From assembly GCA_900547165.1 (NCBI GenBank), contig URFZ01000003.1, positions 94,065 to 158,064 of the forward strand: a stretch of DNA of 64,000 nt. The letters are read 5' to 3'. The notes under the pieces are model-generated. The model saw only the letters and a list, made by a program, of their open reading frames with translations. It was not told the DNA's origin and ran no database searches. Origin of the DNA: an uncultured Eubacteriales bacterium. GTDB taxonomy: Bacteria; Bacillota; Clostridia; Oscillospirales; UBA644. Of the stretch, positions 50,831 through 60,066 are shown in pieces. The first letter of the stretch is position 1; each line of letters begins with the position of its first letter. Made by a program: the position numbers and the translations under genes.

Positions 50831-51595
50831 TCATTTGGAACGTTCATATTTTTGCATATTTATTTTTAGCCTGTCTTTCTGCGTTTTGTGACAATCTTCG
50901 GGATCGGAATCAACTATATATTTTCCCGCGCCGCGAACAGACAGCCTGTCGCCGAAAGAAAGACGTTTTGTAACATCGTATATCTGCATGCCGTTCAGAC
51001 GAACATCGCCCGCTTTTATTGCGGATACGGCTTTTTCACGCGAAGTTTTGCTTATCGCGGCAACATAACAGTCAAGTCTGTTTGAAGTCACGATAAGTCC
51101 GACGGTCTCAAATTTTCGTTCGTTTCTAATTGTGTCCGAACCGTCAGCGATTTTTGCAGAGCAAACATATTTGCCTACCCGACAAAGTTGCGAACATATG
51201 TGTTTTGCAATGTTTTCTTCTGCCGCAACATATATTTTTCCGTCAGAAAAGACTATATCGCCTATGACGCTTCTTTTCAGACCGAGCCCAAGAATGCTTC
51301 CGAGACAGTCGGGGTGGCGTATTTGTGCAGTTTTATCGTGCGGAGTTATCTCGACCACAGATATGGGAAAAGACAGCCATTCCGCCGAAAAAGAGTCGGA
51401 ATATATCGCGCACATTCTGCGCTCCGCATTTTCAATGCCGCCGTCAAACGAATAGCCGACACCGAGTTTTTTCAGTATCTGCGAACAGTCATCCTGCTCG
51501 TCCTCGGAAAGAAATCCCGTATATTCAACGGAATTGCGCATTGCCGATTCCGCATGGTCGGCAATCCTCCGAGAGAAAAGTTCAGCGTCCGTCAA
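50831..51595 (-). CDS. ylmH: YlmH family S4-domain RNA-binding protein
   Basis: A 254-residue protein of the YlmH family with an S4 domain near the C-terminus (SREKAVSAIKAGDVRLNG). Homologues act in ribosome rescue or quality control and lie in the division cluster. Translation begins at TTG 51595, which overlaps the sepF stop (TTGA), with GGAGGAG seven bases before it. No ATG alternative keeps the N-terminal family sequence. Confidence 0.92.
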   Translation of the reverse strand: MTDAELFSRRIADHAESAMRNSVEYTGFLSEDEQDDCSQILKKLGVGYSFDGGIENAERRMCAIYSDSFSAEWLSFPISVVEITPHDKTAQIRHPDCLGSILGLGLKRSVIGDIVFSDGKIYVAAEENIAKHICSQLCRVGKYVCSAKIADGSDTIRNERKFETVGLIVTSNRLDCYVAAISKTSREKAVSAIKAGDVRLNGMQIYDVTKRLSFGDRLSVRGAGKYIVDSDPEDCHKTQKDRLKINMQKYERSK

Positions 51596-52008
51596 AAGAC
51601 GGTCTCCTCCAAGTCGTTATCCATTTCGCCGGTTATATCAACACCGCCGGGAGCAATAAGATATGTATGCTCCGCAACTTTTTTAACGGTTCCGTCAAGG
51701 GCATAAACAACACCGTAAAGGAAGTCCACTATGCGTTTTGTATCTTTCTGTATATTTTCAAGATTGAGTATAACGGATTTGCCCGATATTACATCATCCG
51801 CAACAGCCTGCATTGCGCTTTTATCGTCAGGTTTGCAAAGAATAAAATTCGGTCTTTTTCCGGAAGGCGCGGGCGCGGAATTGCGAGAAGCCCTTGATGC
51901 GCGCTTCGGAGCCGCTTTTTCTTCTGTTGCCTCTTCTTCATATTCAACATCATCTTCGTAATCGTCGGTATCCGAGCCGAAACCGAGGATCTGCTTGATA
52001 TTTGCCAT
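51592..52008 (-). CDS. sepF: Cell division protein SepF
   Basis: A 138-residue FtsZ-associated protein. The N-terminal amphipathic segment (MANIKQILGFG) can bind membrane. An acidic/Ala linker follows, and the C-terminal SepF core contains DDKSAMQAVADDVISGKSVILNL. It forms septal rings that align FtsZ filaments. It sits between yggS and ylmH, as in Bacillus. Confidence 0.95.
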   Translation of the reverse strand: MANIKQILGFGSDTDDYEDDVEYEEEATEEKAAPKRASRASRNSAPAPSGKRPNFILCKPDDKSAMQAVADDVISGKSVILNLENIQKDTKRIVDFLYGVVYALDGTVKKVAEHTYLIAPGGVDITGEMDNDLEETVF

Positions 52009-52036
52009 AACAAAATCTTCCTTTCCGAAAGTTAAT

Positions 52037-52708
52037 TTATTTAAAGAGCGCCGTACCTATGCGTACCATGTTTGAGCCGCATTCGACAGCCTCTTCAAAA
52101 TCGTTTGACATACCCATTGAAAGAATATCCATATCTACGCCCGAAATATTGCAGGCTTTTACTTTCTCAAAAAGTTCTTTGAACTCTTTGTAATAACGTA
52201 TATCTTTTTCTATGGGCATTGTTGCCATAAGCCCTTTGACTTTTATATGTTCAAAATCCGAAACATCACGGACAAGAGCCACGGTATCGGCAGGCTCAAC
52301 GCCGAATTTTTGTTCTTCGTCACCGATATTGACCTGCAAAAGAATTTCGGTCGTTCTTCCGAGTTTTTCCGAATATTTGTCTATTTCCGTCGCAAGTTTG
52401 ACGGAATCAACGGACTGAATAAGCGCAATATCTTTCATCGAAAGAAGCGCTTTGACTTTGTTTGTCTGCAAATGCCCGATAAAGTGTCTTTTGCACGGGA
52501 GCAGCAGCGCGTCTTTTTCTTTTAAGTGCTGAACATAATTTTCGCCTATATTCGAAAGCCCGACTTCGATTGCGGCGTTGGTATCTTCTATCGTCTGATA
52601 TTTCGTAACCGCAACGATTATGACATCGTGGCTGAATCCGCCGCGTGTTTTCGCTTCTGCAATCCTGTTTTCGATTTCGGCTTTATTGCTCAAAATTCTA
52701 TTTCGCAT
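52037..52708 (-). CDS. yggS: YggS/YlmE family PLP-binding protein
   Basis: A 223-residue alanine-racemase-fold protein that binds pyridoxal phosphate and affects B6 and amino acid homeostasis. It has no confirmed enzyme activity. Family marks are VTKYQTIEDTNAAIEVG, with the PLP lysine in VAVTKY, and GENYVQ, RHFIGHLQTNK and LSMGMSNDFEEAVECGS. It overlaps the preceding HlyD-like gene by 11 bases. Confidence 0.94.
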   Translation of the reverse strand: MRNRILSNKAEIENRIAEAKTRGGFSHDVIIVAVTKYQTIEDTNAAIEVGLSNIGENYVQHLKEKDALLLPCKRHFIGHLQTNKVKALLSMKDIALIQSVDSVKLATEIDKYSEKLGRTTEILLQVNIGDEEQKFGVEPADTVALVRDVSDFEHIKVKGLMATMPIEKDIRYYKEFKELFEKVKACNISGVDMDILSMGMSNDFEEAVECGSNMVRIGTALFK

Positions 52709-53930
52709 TTACTATCTTCCCGTCAAACATATCTTTGCCGCCGCAGATGACTTCGTCGTTTACGGTCAGTCGGCGTGCATTATAATCGCTTTTTGCTTTT
52801 ACTATCGAAAATTCATCGGTCGAAAACAGTATTTCAACCGGTTTGAAAACAACTTTTTGTCCTATCAGAACATATACGCCGTCTGCGCCGTCTACGACGC
52901 GCAGCGCCTTGTTGCTGACTTTCAATCCCGAATATGTGGAATTTATCAGTTTGCAATTCGCTTTTCTTAACGAAAGTTCTTTTTCGGTCATAACGCCGCA
53001 GCGGAAGCATACGCAGACATATCCGTTTTCTTCTGATGAGACGAACAGCACGCTTGTTTGAAGAGTTTTTCTTGAACCGTCGGAAAATCTGAACTCTATT
53101 TTTTCTGAAGAACCCTGTTTAAGAGAAGCGGCGTCCGAAGACTTCATCTTTGCAGCAAATATCCAGTACGGCGTGGTCTGAACTTTTCCCACATAATCGC
53201 TCGGACACGAAGTTCCGTCAGCGACGAGAATCTTTTCCAGACTCGAAACCGTCATATTGTCCGCATCGGCGGCTGAAAGGTATTCAAAGCCGTCATATCC
53301 GCTGTAAAAATACCCCGCAACAGTTGACTGAACGTTTTGTTCGACAGAGGTATATTTTCCGATTATGGAGTTACGTTCGTTCAGATACTCATCGAGTTTT
53401 TTCGAATAACTTTCGTCTCCGTTCAGGTTCACGTTCTTTTTGTTGAAAGCGGTTTGCAAGGTTGCTTCGTAAGCAAGAATTTCTCCCATATCGGAAGAAG
53501 CACACGAATCGAGATAATCGTAAAGCGCTTCCCTGCTGTCGGCGTCAAGAGATGTTGCGTCCGAAGTCACAACGCTGCTGACCGTTTTTGTAAGGATTTT
53601 GATATTCCGATTCAAAAACAGCAATCGCTGTTCGTCTTCATCGGAAAAGGCCTTGTTGCTGACGGTTGCAACGGAAGTACCCACGGCAACTCTTTCGCCG
53701 TCCGAAACGTTGTGAACCATCGTTGCACAGTCAGAGCCTGCCACAAGAACGGTTTCGGTCCGCAGAGCGACGCCCTCAACAGAAACGGTGTCGTTATAAA
53801 CACAGTCTTCAACGGCTTCAACCGTATAATCCGTATCGAACAAAGCGGACGGAACAACGCCGAAGAGAAAATAGCCGCACAAAAGCACGACGACAAGCAC
53901 GAGTATCACTCTGAATACTTTTTTCTCCAT
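52698..53930 (-). CDS. HlyD-like membrane-anchored protein in the division cluster
   Basis: A 410-residue protein with one N-terminal membrane anchor (about 5-27). A lipoyl/barrel-sandwich-like segment (DCVYNDTVSVEGVALRTETVL and the matching C-terminal half) flanks a helical hairpin (about 95-200). This layout is that of periplasmic adaptor (HlyD) proteins, but no transporter is adjacent. It precedes yggS-sepF where Bacillus has ylmD. A link to envelope or division functions is inference. Confidence 0.75.
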   Translation of the reverse strand: MEKKVFRVILVLVVVLLCGYFLFGVVPSALFDTDYTVEAVEDCVYNDTVSVEGVALRTETVLVAGSDCATMVHNVSDGERVAVGTSVATVSNKAFSDEDEQRLLFLNRNIKILTKTVSSVVTSDATSLDADSREALYDYLDSCASSDMGEILAYEATLQTAFNKKNVNLNGDESYSKKLDEYLNERNSIIGKYTSVEQNVQSTVAGYFYSGYDGFEYLSAADADNMTVSSLEKILVADGTSCPSDYVGKVQTTPYWIFAAKMKSSDAASLKQGSSEKIEFRFSDGSRKTLQTSVLFVSSEENGYVCVCFRCGVMTEKELSLRKANCKLINSTYSGLKVSNKALRVVDGADGVYVLIGQKVVFKPVEILFSTDEFSIVKAKSDYNARRLTVNDEVICGGKDMFDGKIVNAK

Positions 53931-53988
53931 AACCGCTCCGTTTACACATTTATTGTGCTATAAAATAAATATATATATGCCGATTATA

Positions 53989-54933
53989 TCATACATACAG
54001 GAAATCTTCTATACATTCCGATAAATTGTTAAAAAAATGTTCAATATCAAGTCCGTCGGCTTCAACCCAACGTATATTTTCGTCACGTCGAAGCCATGTC
54101 AACTGACGTTTTGCGTAATGACGGCTTTCTCTCTTGATATTCTCCGAAACTTCGGGAATTCCGATCTCTCCGTCAAAATACGGTGCGAACTGCTTGTAAC
54201 CTATTGCCTGAAAAGCATTGCATTCGCGTGTCAGTTTTCCGCTTTGAAGAAGCGTAGAGACCTCATTTTCCAGACCCGCCGAGAACATTTCGTCAACTCT
54301 TCTGTCTATTCTTGAATAAAGCACGCTTCTGTCCGAAAACCGCAATCCGATTTCAAGGAACTTATACGGCGACGGGATTTTTTTCGATATCTCATTTTGC
54401 TCCGTCACGGTTTTTCCCGAAGTATGGTAAAGTTCAAGCGCACGAATTATGCGTTTAATATTGTTCGGGTGCAGTTTTTCCGCCGTCTGAGGGTCTATCT
54501 CCGCAAGTTCCGAAAGAAGCGCTTCACTGCCCTCTTTTTCGGTGCGTATTGCAAGATGTTCCCTGTATTCGGGGTCTGTTTCGGCTTCGGAAAGACTTAT
54601 ATTTTCAATAAATGAAGTCACATAAAGTCCCGTTCCGCCTGCAATAACAGGTATTTTGCCGCGAGAAAGAATATCATCGACGCAAACCTTCGCACGTTCA
54701 AGATAATCCTGCAAAGTGAACGTTTCCGTCGGTTCGACAATGCTTATCAAATGATGCGGTATGCCCTGCATTTCTTCATCTGTGGGTTTTGCCGTACCGA
54801 TATCCATATATTTATATATCTGCATGGAATCGGCGGAGACGATCTCTCCGTTGTACCGCTTGGCTATCTCGACCGCAAGTTTGGTTTTTCCGCTTGCGGT
54901 AGGACCGACAACGGCAATAACACGATTGTTCAT
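53989..54933 (-). CDS. miaA: tRNA dimethylallyltransferase
   Basis: This enzyme adds a dimethylallyl group to A37 of tRNAs reading U-starting codons, the substrate that MiaB later methylthiolates. The P-loop GPTASGKT is at 10-17. The DSMQIYKYMDIGTAKP block is conserved, and the C-terminus is basic. The 314-residue length is normal. It overlaps mutL by one base (TGATG). miaB lies upstream in the same run. Confidence 0.96.
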   Translation of the reverse strand: MNNRVIAVVGPTASGKTKLAVEIAKRYNGEIVSADSMQIYKYMDIGTAKPTDEEMQGIPHHLISIVEPTETFTLQDYLERAKVCVDDILSRGKIPVIAGGTGLYVTSFIENISLSEAETDPEYREHLAIRTEKEGSEALLSELAEIDPQTAEKLHPNNIKRIIRALELYHTSGKTVTEQNEISKKIPSPYKFLEIGLRFSDRSVLYSRIDRRVDEMFSAGLENEVSTLLQSGKLTRECNAFQAIGYKQFAPYFDGEIGIPEVSENIKRESRHYAKRQLTWLRRDENIRWVEADGLDIEHFFNNLSECIEDFLYV

Positions 54934-56999
54934 CAGACTATCCTCTTAAATTGTTTTTCGATGGTCGTTTTTGACAGCGCAAACGTTATCGGACGACCGT
55001 GCGGACAGTATTTCAAGTCGTTTTCGTGTTCAAAATAATTTCTTATCAACTTCTCTGTCTCAAATGCCGACGTGTGCATACCCGCTTTTATGGAAGCCTT
55101 GCAAGCACAGTCATGCAGAAATTCATCGAGAAGATCATTCTTGCCGAGTTTGAGATTTTCATAGTTATCCGCAAACTTCGCAAGCACATATTCAACGTCG
55201 GAATTTTCGAGAATTTGCGGTATCATACGCACAATTACGCTTCCGCCGAAGTCCTCAACTTCAAAGCCCGCTTTTTTCAGTTCTTCCGCATTTTCGGTTA
55301 TTATCAGATTTTCAGCCGCGCCGAGCTCGACAACTATCGGGCTGAGCAGATATTGAGAACCGACAGTTCCTCTTTTCAGTTTCTCAAAATTCATACGCTC
55401 ATGCAATGCGTGTTTGTCAATAAACAGAACATCGCCGTCCTTTTCAACAATTATAAACGAATCGAAAACTTCTCCAACAATACGAAATTCAACCGTTTTT
55501 TCAACAAGAGTCGGTTCATCGGCATTGTCTTTTGCAGTAGGAACCGGAGCATTGACGGTCTCCTTTTTCGGAGGCTCGGAAACGTCGGGAACAGGTGCTG
55601 TCACGGACGGTGCATACTTCTCAGGTTCAGGCTCTCTTTTTGCAGAAAAGCCCAAATCTGGGGCAAGAAGCGACGAATCGTCCCGAAGCGTTTCCTCAGG
55701 CTTTTCGGCGGCAACAGCCCTTTCGAGAAGCATTTTTTTCAGTTTTTCAAATTCGGAAGTTTCTTCCGTCGAGGAAGACTTCTTCACTTCGGTCTCGTTT
55801 TTCGGTAAAACTTCGGGCTTTTGCTCGGGTATGGAATTTTCCGATACGGGAACTTTTGTTATGACCTGCCACTCCCCGTAATTCTTCACCTTTTCCACGG
55901 TCTTTTTCGGAGGTTCGGGAGTTTTCTGCGGAGCGGAGTTTTCAAAAGGAAGCCTGAAAACATCATTCGTTGCAGGCGTTACGTCAATATGTTTGACCGC
56001 ATTGTCAAAAGAAAGCGCGGTTCGCAAAGCGTCGTTCATAAATACGGAAACGCTTTTTTCGTCGCCGAATTTGATTTCGAGTTTTGACGGGTGTACGTTT
56101 ATATCTATGCTCGAATTGTCAACCTGCAAAAAGAGAACACAAACCGGGTATCTGCCGATAAGCATCGAATTTCTGTATGCATTTTCGAGACAGGTTTGAA
56201 GCAGCCGTGAGCGGACGATACGTCCGTTTACATAGAACAGTTGCATATTTCTGTTCGGTTTTGAAAAAAGCGGCGTGCCGATAAAGCCCGACAGACGGAA
56301 ATCGTCATTTTTCATTCTGACGGGAACAAGATTCTGTGTCACGCTCTTTCCGTATACGGAAAAAATGGTATCTTCGAGTTTTCCGTTGCCAGAAGTGAAC
56401 AGCGTTTCTTTGCCGCCGACGGTCAGTCGGAACGATATTTCGGGGTGCGACAGCGCAAGTTTATGTACAACCGAACTTATCGCTCCCGCTTCCGCCTGTT
56501 CGCTTTTAAGAAATTTCTTTCTTGCGGGAACGTTATAAAAGAGGTCTCTGATACAAAAAACCGAACCGTCCGCGCACCCGACTTCCTCGGAAGACACGAT
56601 ATCTCCGCACAGTTCGCCCGCTTCGAGAGACAGACGAACGCCACCGACTGAATCTTTTGTCTTGGTTGTCAATTCAATGCGGGATACCGCGCTTATTGCG
56701 GCAAGCGCTTCGCCGCGGAAACCGAGAGTGCCTATGTTATAAAGGTCTTCCTTTGTGGTTATCTTCGACGTTGCGTGTTTGCGGAACGCCACACGGGCAT
56801 CTTCTTCCGTCATTCCGCAACCGTTATCTGTCACTTTTATAAGGTCAATGCCGCCTTTCAAAATCTCAACGGAGATTTTATCGGCGCCCGCATCGACGGA
56901 GTTTTCGACAAGTTCCTTTACCACGGATGCGGGTCTTTCCACCACTTCGCCCGCGGCAATAAGGTTGGCAACAGAACTGTCAAGAACGTGTATTTTCAT
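54933..56999 (-). CDS. mutL: DNA mismatch repair protein MutL (endonuclease type)
   Basis: A 688-residue GHKL ATPase that links MutS to strand removal. The N-terminal ATPase has DNGCGM and RKHATSKI. A long disordered Pro/Glu/Lys linker covers about 350-510. The C-terminal dimerisation domain keeps the nuclease motif D-K-H-A-x2-E-x4-E (DKHALHERMNFE), ACKASIKAG and CPHGRP, so it should nick DNA itself, as expected in bacteria without MutH. Confidence 0.96.
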   Translation of the reverse strand: MKIHVLDSSVANLIAAGEVVERPASVVKELVENSVDAGADKISVEILKGGIDLIKVTDNGCGMTEEDARVAFRKHATSKITTKEDLYNIGTLGFRGEALAAISAVSRIELTTKTKDSVGGVRLSLEAGELCGDIVSSEEVGCADGSVFCIRDLFYNVPARKKFLKSEQAEAGAISSVVHKLALSHPEISFRLTVGGKETLFTSGNGKLEDTIFSVYGKSVTQNLVPVRMKNDDFRLSGFIGTPLFSKPNRNMQLFYVNGRIVRSRLLQTCLENAYRNSMLIGRYPVCVLFLQVDNSSIDINVHPSKLEIKFGDEKSVSVFMNDALRTALSFDNAVKHIDVTPATNDVFRLPFENSAPQKTPEPPKKTVEKVKNYGEWQVITKVPVSENSIPEQKPEVLPKNETEVKKSSSTEETSEFEKLKKMLLERAVAAEKPEETLRDDSSLLAPDLGFSAKREPEPEKYAPSVTAPVPDVSEPPKKETVNAPVPTAKDNADEPTLVEKTVEFRIVGEVFDSFIIVEKDGDVLFIDKHALHERMNFEKLKRGTVGSQYLLSPIVVELGAAENLIITENAEELKKAGFEVEDFGGSVIVRMIPQILENSDVEYVLAKFADNYENLKLGKNDLLDEFLHDCACKASIKAGMHTSAFETEKLIRNYFEHENDLKYCPHGRPITFALSKTTIEKQFKRIV

Positions 57000-57014
57000 C
57001 AGTATTCTCCGAAA

Positions 57015-59606
57015 TTATTGGTTTTTGGCTTTCTGAACAAGCGCATAAAGTTCGTTCATCGCTTCTATCGGTGTCAGAACCGTCGGGTCTATGTTTTTAA
57101 GTCTTTCTGTTATTTCATCAGAAGCAACGGCATTGAAAAGATCGGGTTCTTCGTTCTTTTCTTCACGTTTGATAACAACTTTCGGCTGTTCGGACTCTAT
57201 TTCTTTCAATACTTCCTGTGCGCGGTCTATAACGACCTCGGGAACGCCCGCAAGACGCGCAACATCAATGCCGTAACTGTCGTCCGTTCCGCCGGGAACG
57301 ATCTTTCGGAGAAACGTTATCGTGTTTCCGCGTTTCTTTGCCGCGACATTAAAGTTTTTAACGCCCTCAACGGTGCTTTCAAGCGCAACAAGTTCGTGAT
57401 AATGCGTTGCGAAAAGCGATTTCGCTTTTATCTTTTTCGCAACATATTCAAGCACGGCGCGGGCAATGCTCATGCCGTCGTATGTGGAAGTTCCGCGTCC
57501 TATTTCATCAAAAATAAGCAAACTCTTCTTTGTCGCATTTTTGAGTATGTACGCCACTTCGTTCATTTCAACCATAAAGGTCGATTGTCCCGACGCAAGG
57601 TCGTCTGCGGCGCCCACACGGGTAAATATCTTGTCCGCAACGCCGACTGTTGCGCTTGAAGCGGGCACAAATGAACCTATCTGCGCAAGCAGAGTTATCA
57701 GAGCAACAGAGCGCATATATGTGGATTTACCCGCCATATTGGGACCCGTTATTATCGCCATACGGCAATCGGAAGTGTCAAGGTGTGTGTCATTCGGCAC
57801 AAACACTTCGTTTTTCAGCATTTTTTCAACAACGGGGTGTCTGCCGTTTTTGATATCGATAACGCTGTCTGAATTGACCGTCGGGCAAGTATACCCGTTC
57901 TTTACGGCAACTTCCGCAAGCGTTGTAAGAACATCAATGTACGCAACCGCGCGGGAAGACGCTTTTATGCGATCGATGCACTCTTTTATTCCGAGAACAA
58001 GTTCCGAAAACAATTTGTATTCAAGCGCAACAAGGTCGTCGCGCGCCGTCAGCAGTTTTTCCTCTATCTCTTTGAGTTCGGGAGTTATAAAGCGTTCGCC
58101 GCCGACAAGAGTCTGTTTTCTTATGTATGTGTCGGGTACAATGTCCTTGCTGCCGTTCGGAACTTCGATGTAGTAGCCGAAGACCTTGTTATAACCGACT
58201 TTAAGAGTTTTGATACCTGTTTTTTCTTTTTCTGACGTTTCAAGCCCGACCATTATACGTTTTGCGTCGGTCAAAAGAACTCGCAGTTCGTCAACTTCCG
58301 AGTTGTATCCCTCGCGGATTATGCCGCCGTCTTTCATCGCAACGGGAGGGTCATCGTTTATCGCCGCTTCGATGTGTTCTGTTATATCGGACAGTTCATC
58401 CGCCCCGCGAAGCAGATTTTTCAGATACGCAGAGCCGAACTTGCCGCCGCGTAGGATTTCAAAAATGCGCGGAAGCGAAGAAAACGACGTTGCAAGGTTT
58501 TTCACGTCCTTGGGATTGACTGAGCCATAAACGACTTTTGTCAAAAGACGGTCTATATCTCTTATTCCCGAAAGCAGGTCACGAAGTTCGGAACGTTCAA
58601 TGTTGTTCTCATAAAAATCGCGAACGGCGCCCTGTCTGCCGTTTATCTCATCAACATTCGTCAACGGCTTTTCAAGGAAATTGCGAAGCAGACGCGCGCC
58701 CATGGCGGTCTGTGTTTTATCAAGAACGCCGAGCAACGAGCCTTTCTTTTCCTTGAAACGCATTGTCTCAACTATTTCAAGATTGCGCCACGTCGAAAGA
58801 TCTATCTGCATATAGGCATATTCGCCTGTAAGCGTAAGTTTTTTGATATGGTCAAGAGAGCAAAGCTGCGTGTCGAACAGATACTTCAAAAGCGAGCCGG
58901 CGGTTTCTGCGGCAAGCGCATTATCGGCAAGTCCGAGTTTGCAGACAGTCTGCCCCATCTGCTTTTCAAGAAGTTCTTTTGCATTCGGGCACGTTTCTCC
59001 GCGCGTGAGCATACAACCCGCAGAAGATGCGATATAGTTCTTTATCGGCCCGGTTTCGCAGGCTTCCGGCGAAGCATATATCTCGCGCGGAGAATATTTG
59101 CCGAGTTCGTTTATTATCGTCGGGTCAGAAAGTTTATAAGAGCCCGACAAAAACATATCGCCTGTTGAAATATCGACAAAGCAAAGGCACAGTCTGCCTT
59201 TTTCGCAGAACGCGCCGACGATATAGTTATTCTTGCTTTCATCCAGCATTTCGGGGTCGGTGACCGTTCCCGGAGTTATCATTCGAACAACTTCGCGGTG
59301 CGTTACGTCGTTTGTAACGGGGTCTTTTATCTGTTCGCAGACAGAGACCTTGTAACCGTGCTGTACAAGTCGGGAAATATAACCGTCAACGCTGTGATAC
59401 GGTATTCCGCACATCGGGGCGCGCTCATCAAGCCCGCAATCCTTGCCCGTCAGAACTATATCGAGTTCTTTGCTTGCAATGACGGCGTCGTCAAAAAACA
59501 TTTCATAGAAATCTCCGAGACGGTACATCAGGATATAATCCTTGTACTGTTTCTTCATCTCAACATACTGTTGCATCATCGGAGACAACTGCGGTGTTTT
59601 CGCCAT
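57015..59606 (-). CDS. mutS: DNA mismatch repair protein MutS
   Basis: The mismatch sensor, 863 residues. The N-terminal mismatch-binding domain contains LYRLGDFYEMFFDDA (the Phe-x-Glu reading motif as FYE). Connector, lever and clamp domains follow. The ATPase carries the P-loop GPNMAGKST and the signature FDEIGRGTSTYDG. It is followed by mutL after 15 bases and preceded by the ricA-like gene, the Bacillus order without cotE. Confidence 0.97.
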   Translation of the reverse strand: MAKTPQLSPMMQQYVEMKKQYKDYILMYRLGDFYEMFFDDAVIASKELDIVLTGKDCGLDERAPMCGIPYHSVDGYISRLVQHGYKVSVCEQIKDPVTNDVTHREVVRMITPGTVTDPEMLDESKNNYIVGAFCEKGRLCLCFVDISTGDMFLSGSYKLSDPTIINELGKYSPREIYASPEACETGPIKNYIASSAGCMLTRGETCPNAKELLEKQMGQTVCKLGLADNALAAETAGSLLKYLFDTQLCSLDHIKKLTLTGEYAYMQIDLSTWRNLEIVETMRFKEKKGSLLGVLDKTQTAMGARLLRNFLEKPLTNVDEINGRQGAVRDFYENNIERSELRDLLSGIRDIDRLLTKVVYGSVNPKDVKNLATSFSSLPRIFEILRGGKFGSAYLKNLLRGADELSDITEHIEAAINDDPPVAMKDGGIIREGYNSEVDELRVLLTDAKRIMVGLETSEKEKTGIKTLKVGYNKVFGYYIEVPNGSKDIVPDTYIRKQTLVGGERFITPELKEIEEKLLTARDDLVALEYKLFSELVLGIKECIDRIKASSRAVAYIDVLTTLAEVAVKNGYTCPTVNSDSVIDIKNGRHPVVEKMLKNEVFVPNDTHLDTSDCRMAIITGPNMAGKSTYMRSVALITLLAQIGSFVPASSATVGVADKIFTRVGAADDLASGQSTFMVEMNEVAYILKNATKKSLLIFDEIGRGTSTYDGMSIARAVLEYVAKKIKAKSLFATHYHELVALESTVEGVKNFNVAAKKRGNTITFLRKIVPGGTDDSYGIDVARLAGVPEVVIDRAQEVLKEIESEQPKVVIKREEKNEEPDLFNAVASDEITERLKNIDPTVLTPIEAMNELYALVQKAKNQ

Positions 59607-59633
59607 CTCTTTTTCTCTCCTTAAATCGGCGGC

Positions 59634-60026
59634 TTAATGGCAGCCGCCGCAGGTTTCGCAGGAACCGGAACAATCGCCGGGCTCTTCTCCCGTTATCGCA
59701 AAATTAAGTATGCCGTAAATCTCGTTAACAAATGCGTCCGCTTCCTCTTTTGCGGTCATATACTTGTCCATAACGGGATCGGACATAATCTTTGTATAGG
59801 TCTCTCTCATTTTGTCTTGGTGTTCTTTGAGTTTTTCTTCGTTCTTCTCTTCACCTTTCTGCATTTCCTGCATAACATTCATTTTTTGAAGATTGAACTC
59901 TTGAATAAGTTGTTGAAGTTCGGCATCGTTGTCGTATTCAGCCTGCGCCGATTGAAGCACAACGAATTTTTCGTCGGTAACGACCGCTTCTCCGAGTTGT
60001 CTTGCAAGTTCTCTTACGTCTGCCAT
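59634..60026 (-). CDS. YlbF/YmcA (RicA-like) protein with C-terminal Cys cluster
   Basis: A 130-residue helical protein of the YlbF/YmcA family. The Bacillus RicA, RicF and RicT proteins form an iron-sulfur complex that guides RNase Y processing of polycistronic mRNAs. The four C-terminal cysteines (119, 123, 126, 129; CSGSCETCGGCH) are good cluster ligands. The position between miaB and mutS matches ymcA in Bacillus. The start is ATG 60026, eight bases after GGAGAG, preferred to a GTG that touches that site. Confidence 0.87.
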   Translation of the reverse strand: MADVRELARQLGEAVVTDEKFVVLQSAQAEYDNDAELQQLIQEFNLQKMNVMQEMQKGEEKNEEKLKEHQDKMRETYTKIMSDPVMDKYMTAKEEADAFVNEIYGILNFAITGEEPGDCSGSCETCGGCH

Positions 60027-60066
60027 AATAAACACTCTCCGTTTTATTTGAATAATTTTTTATAAA

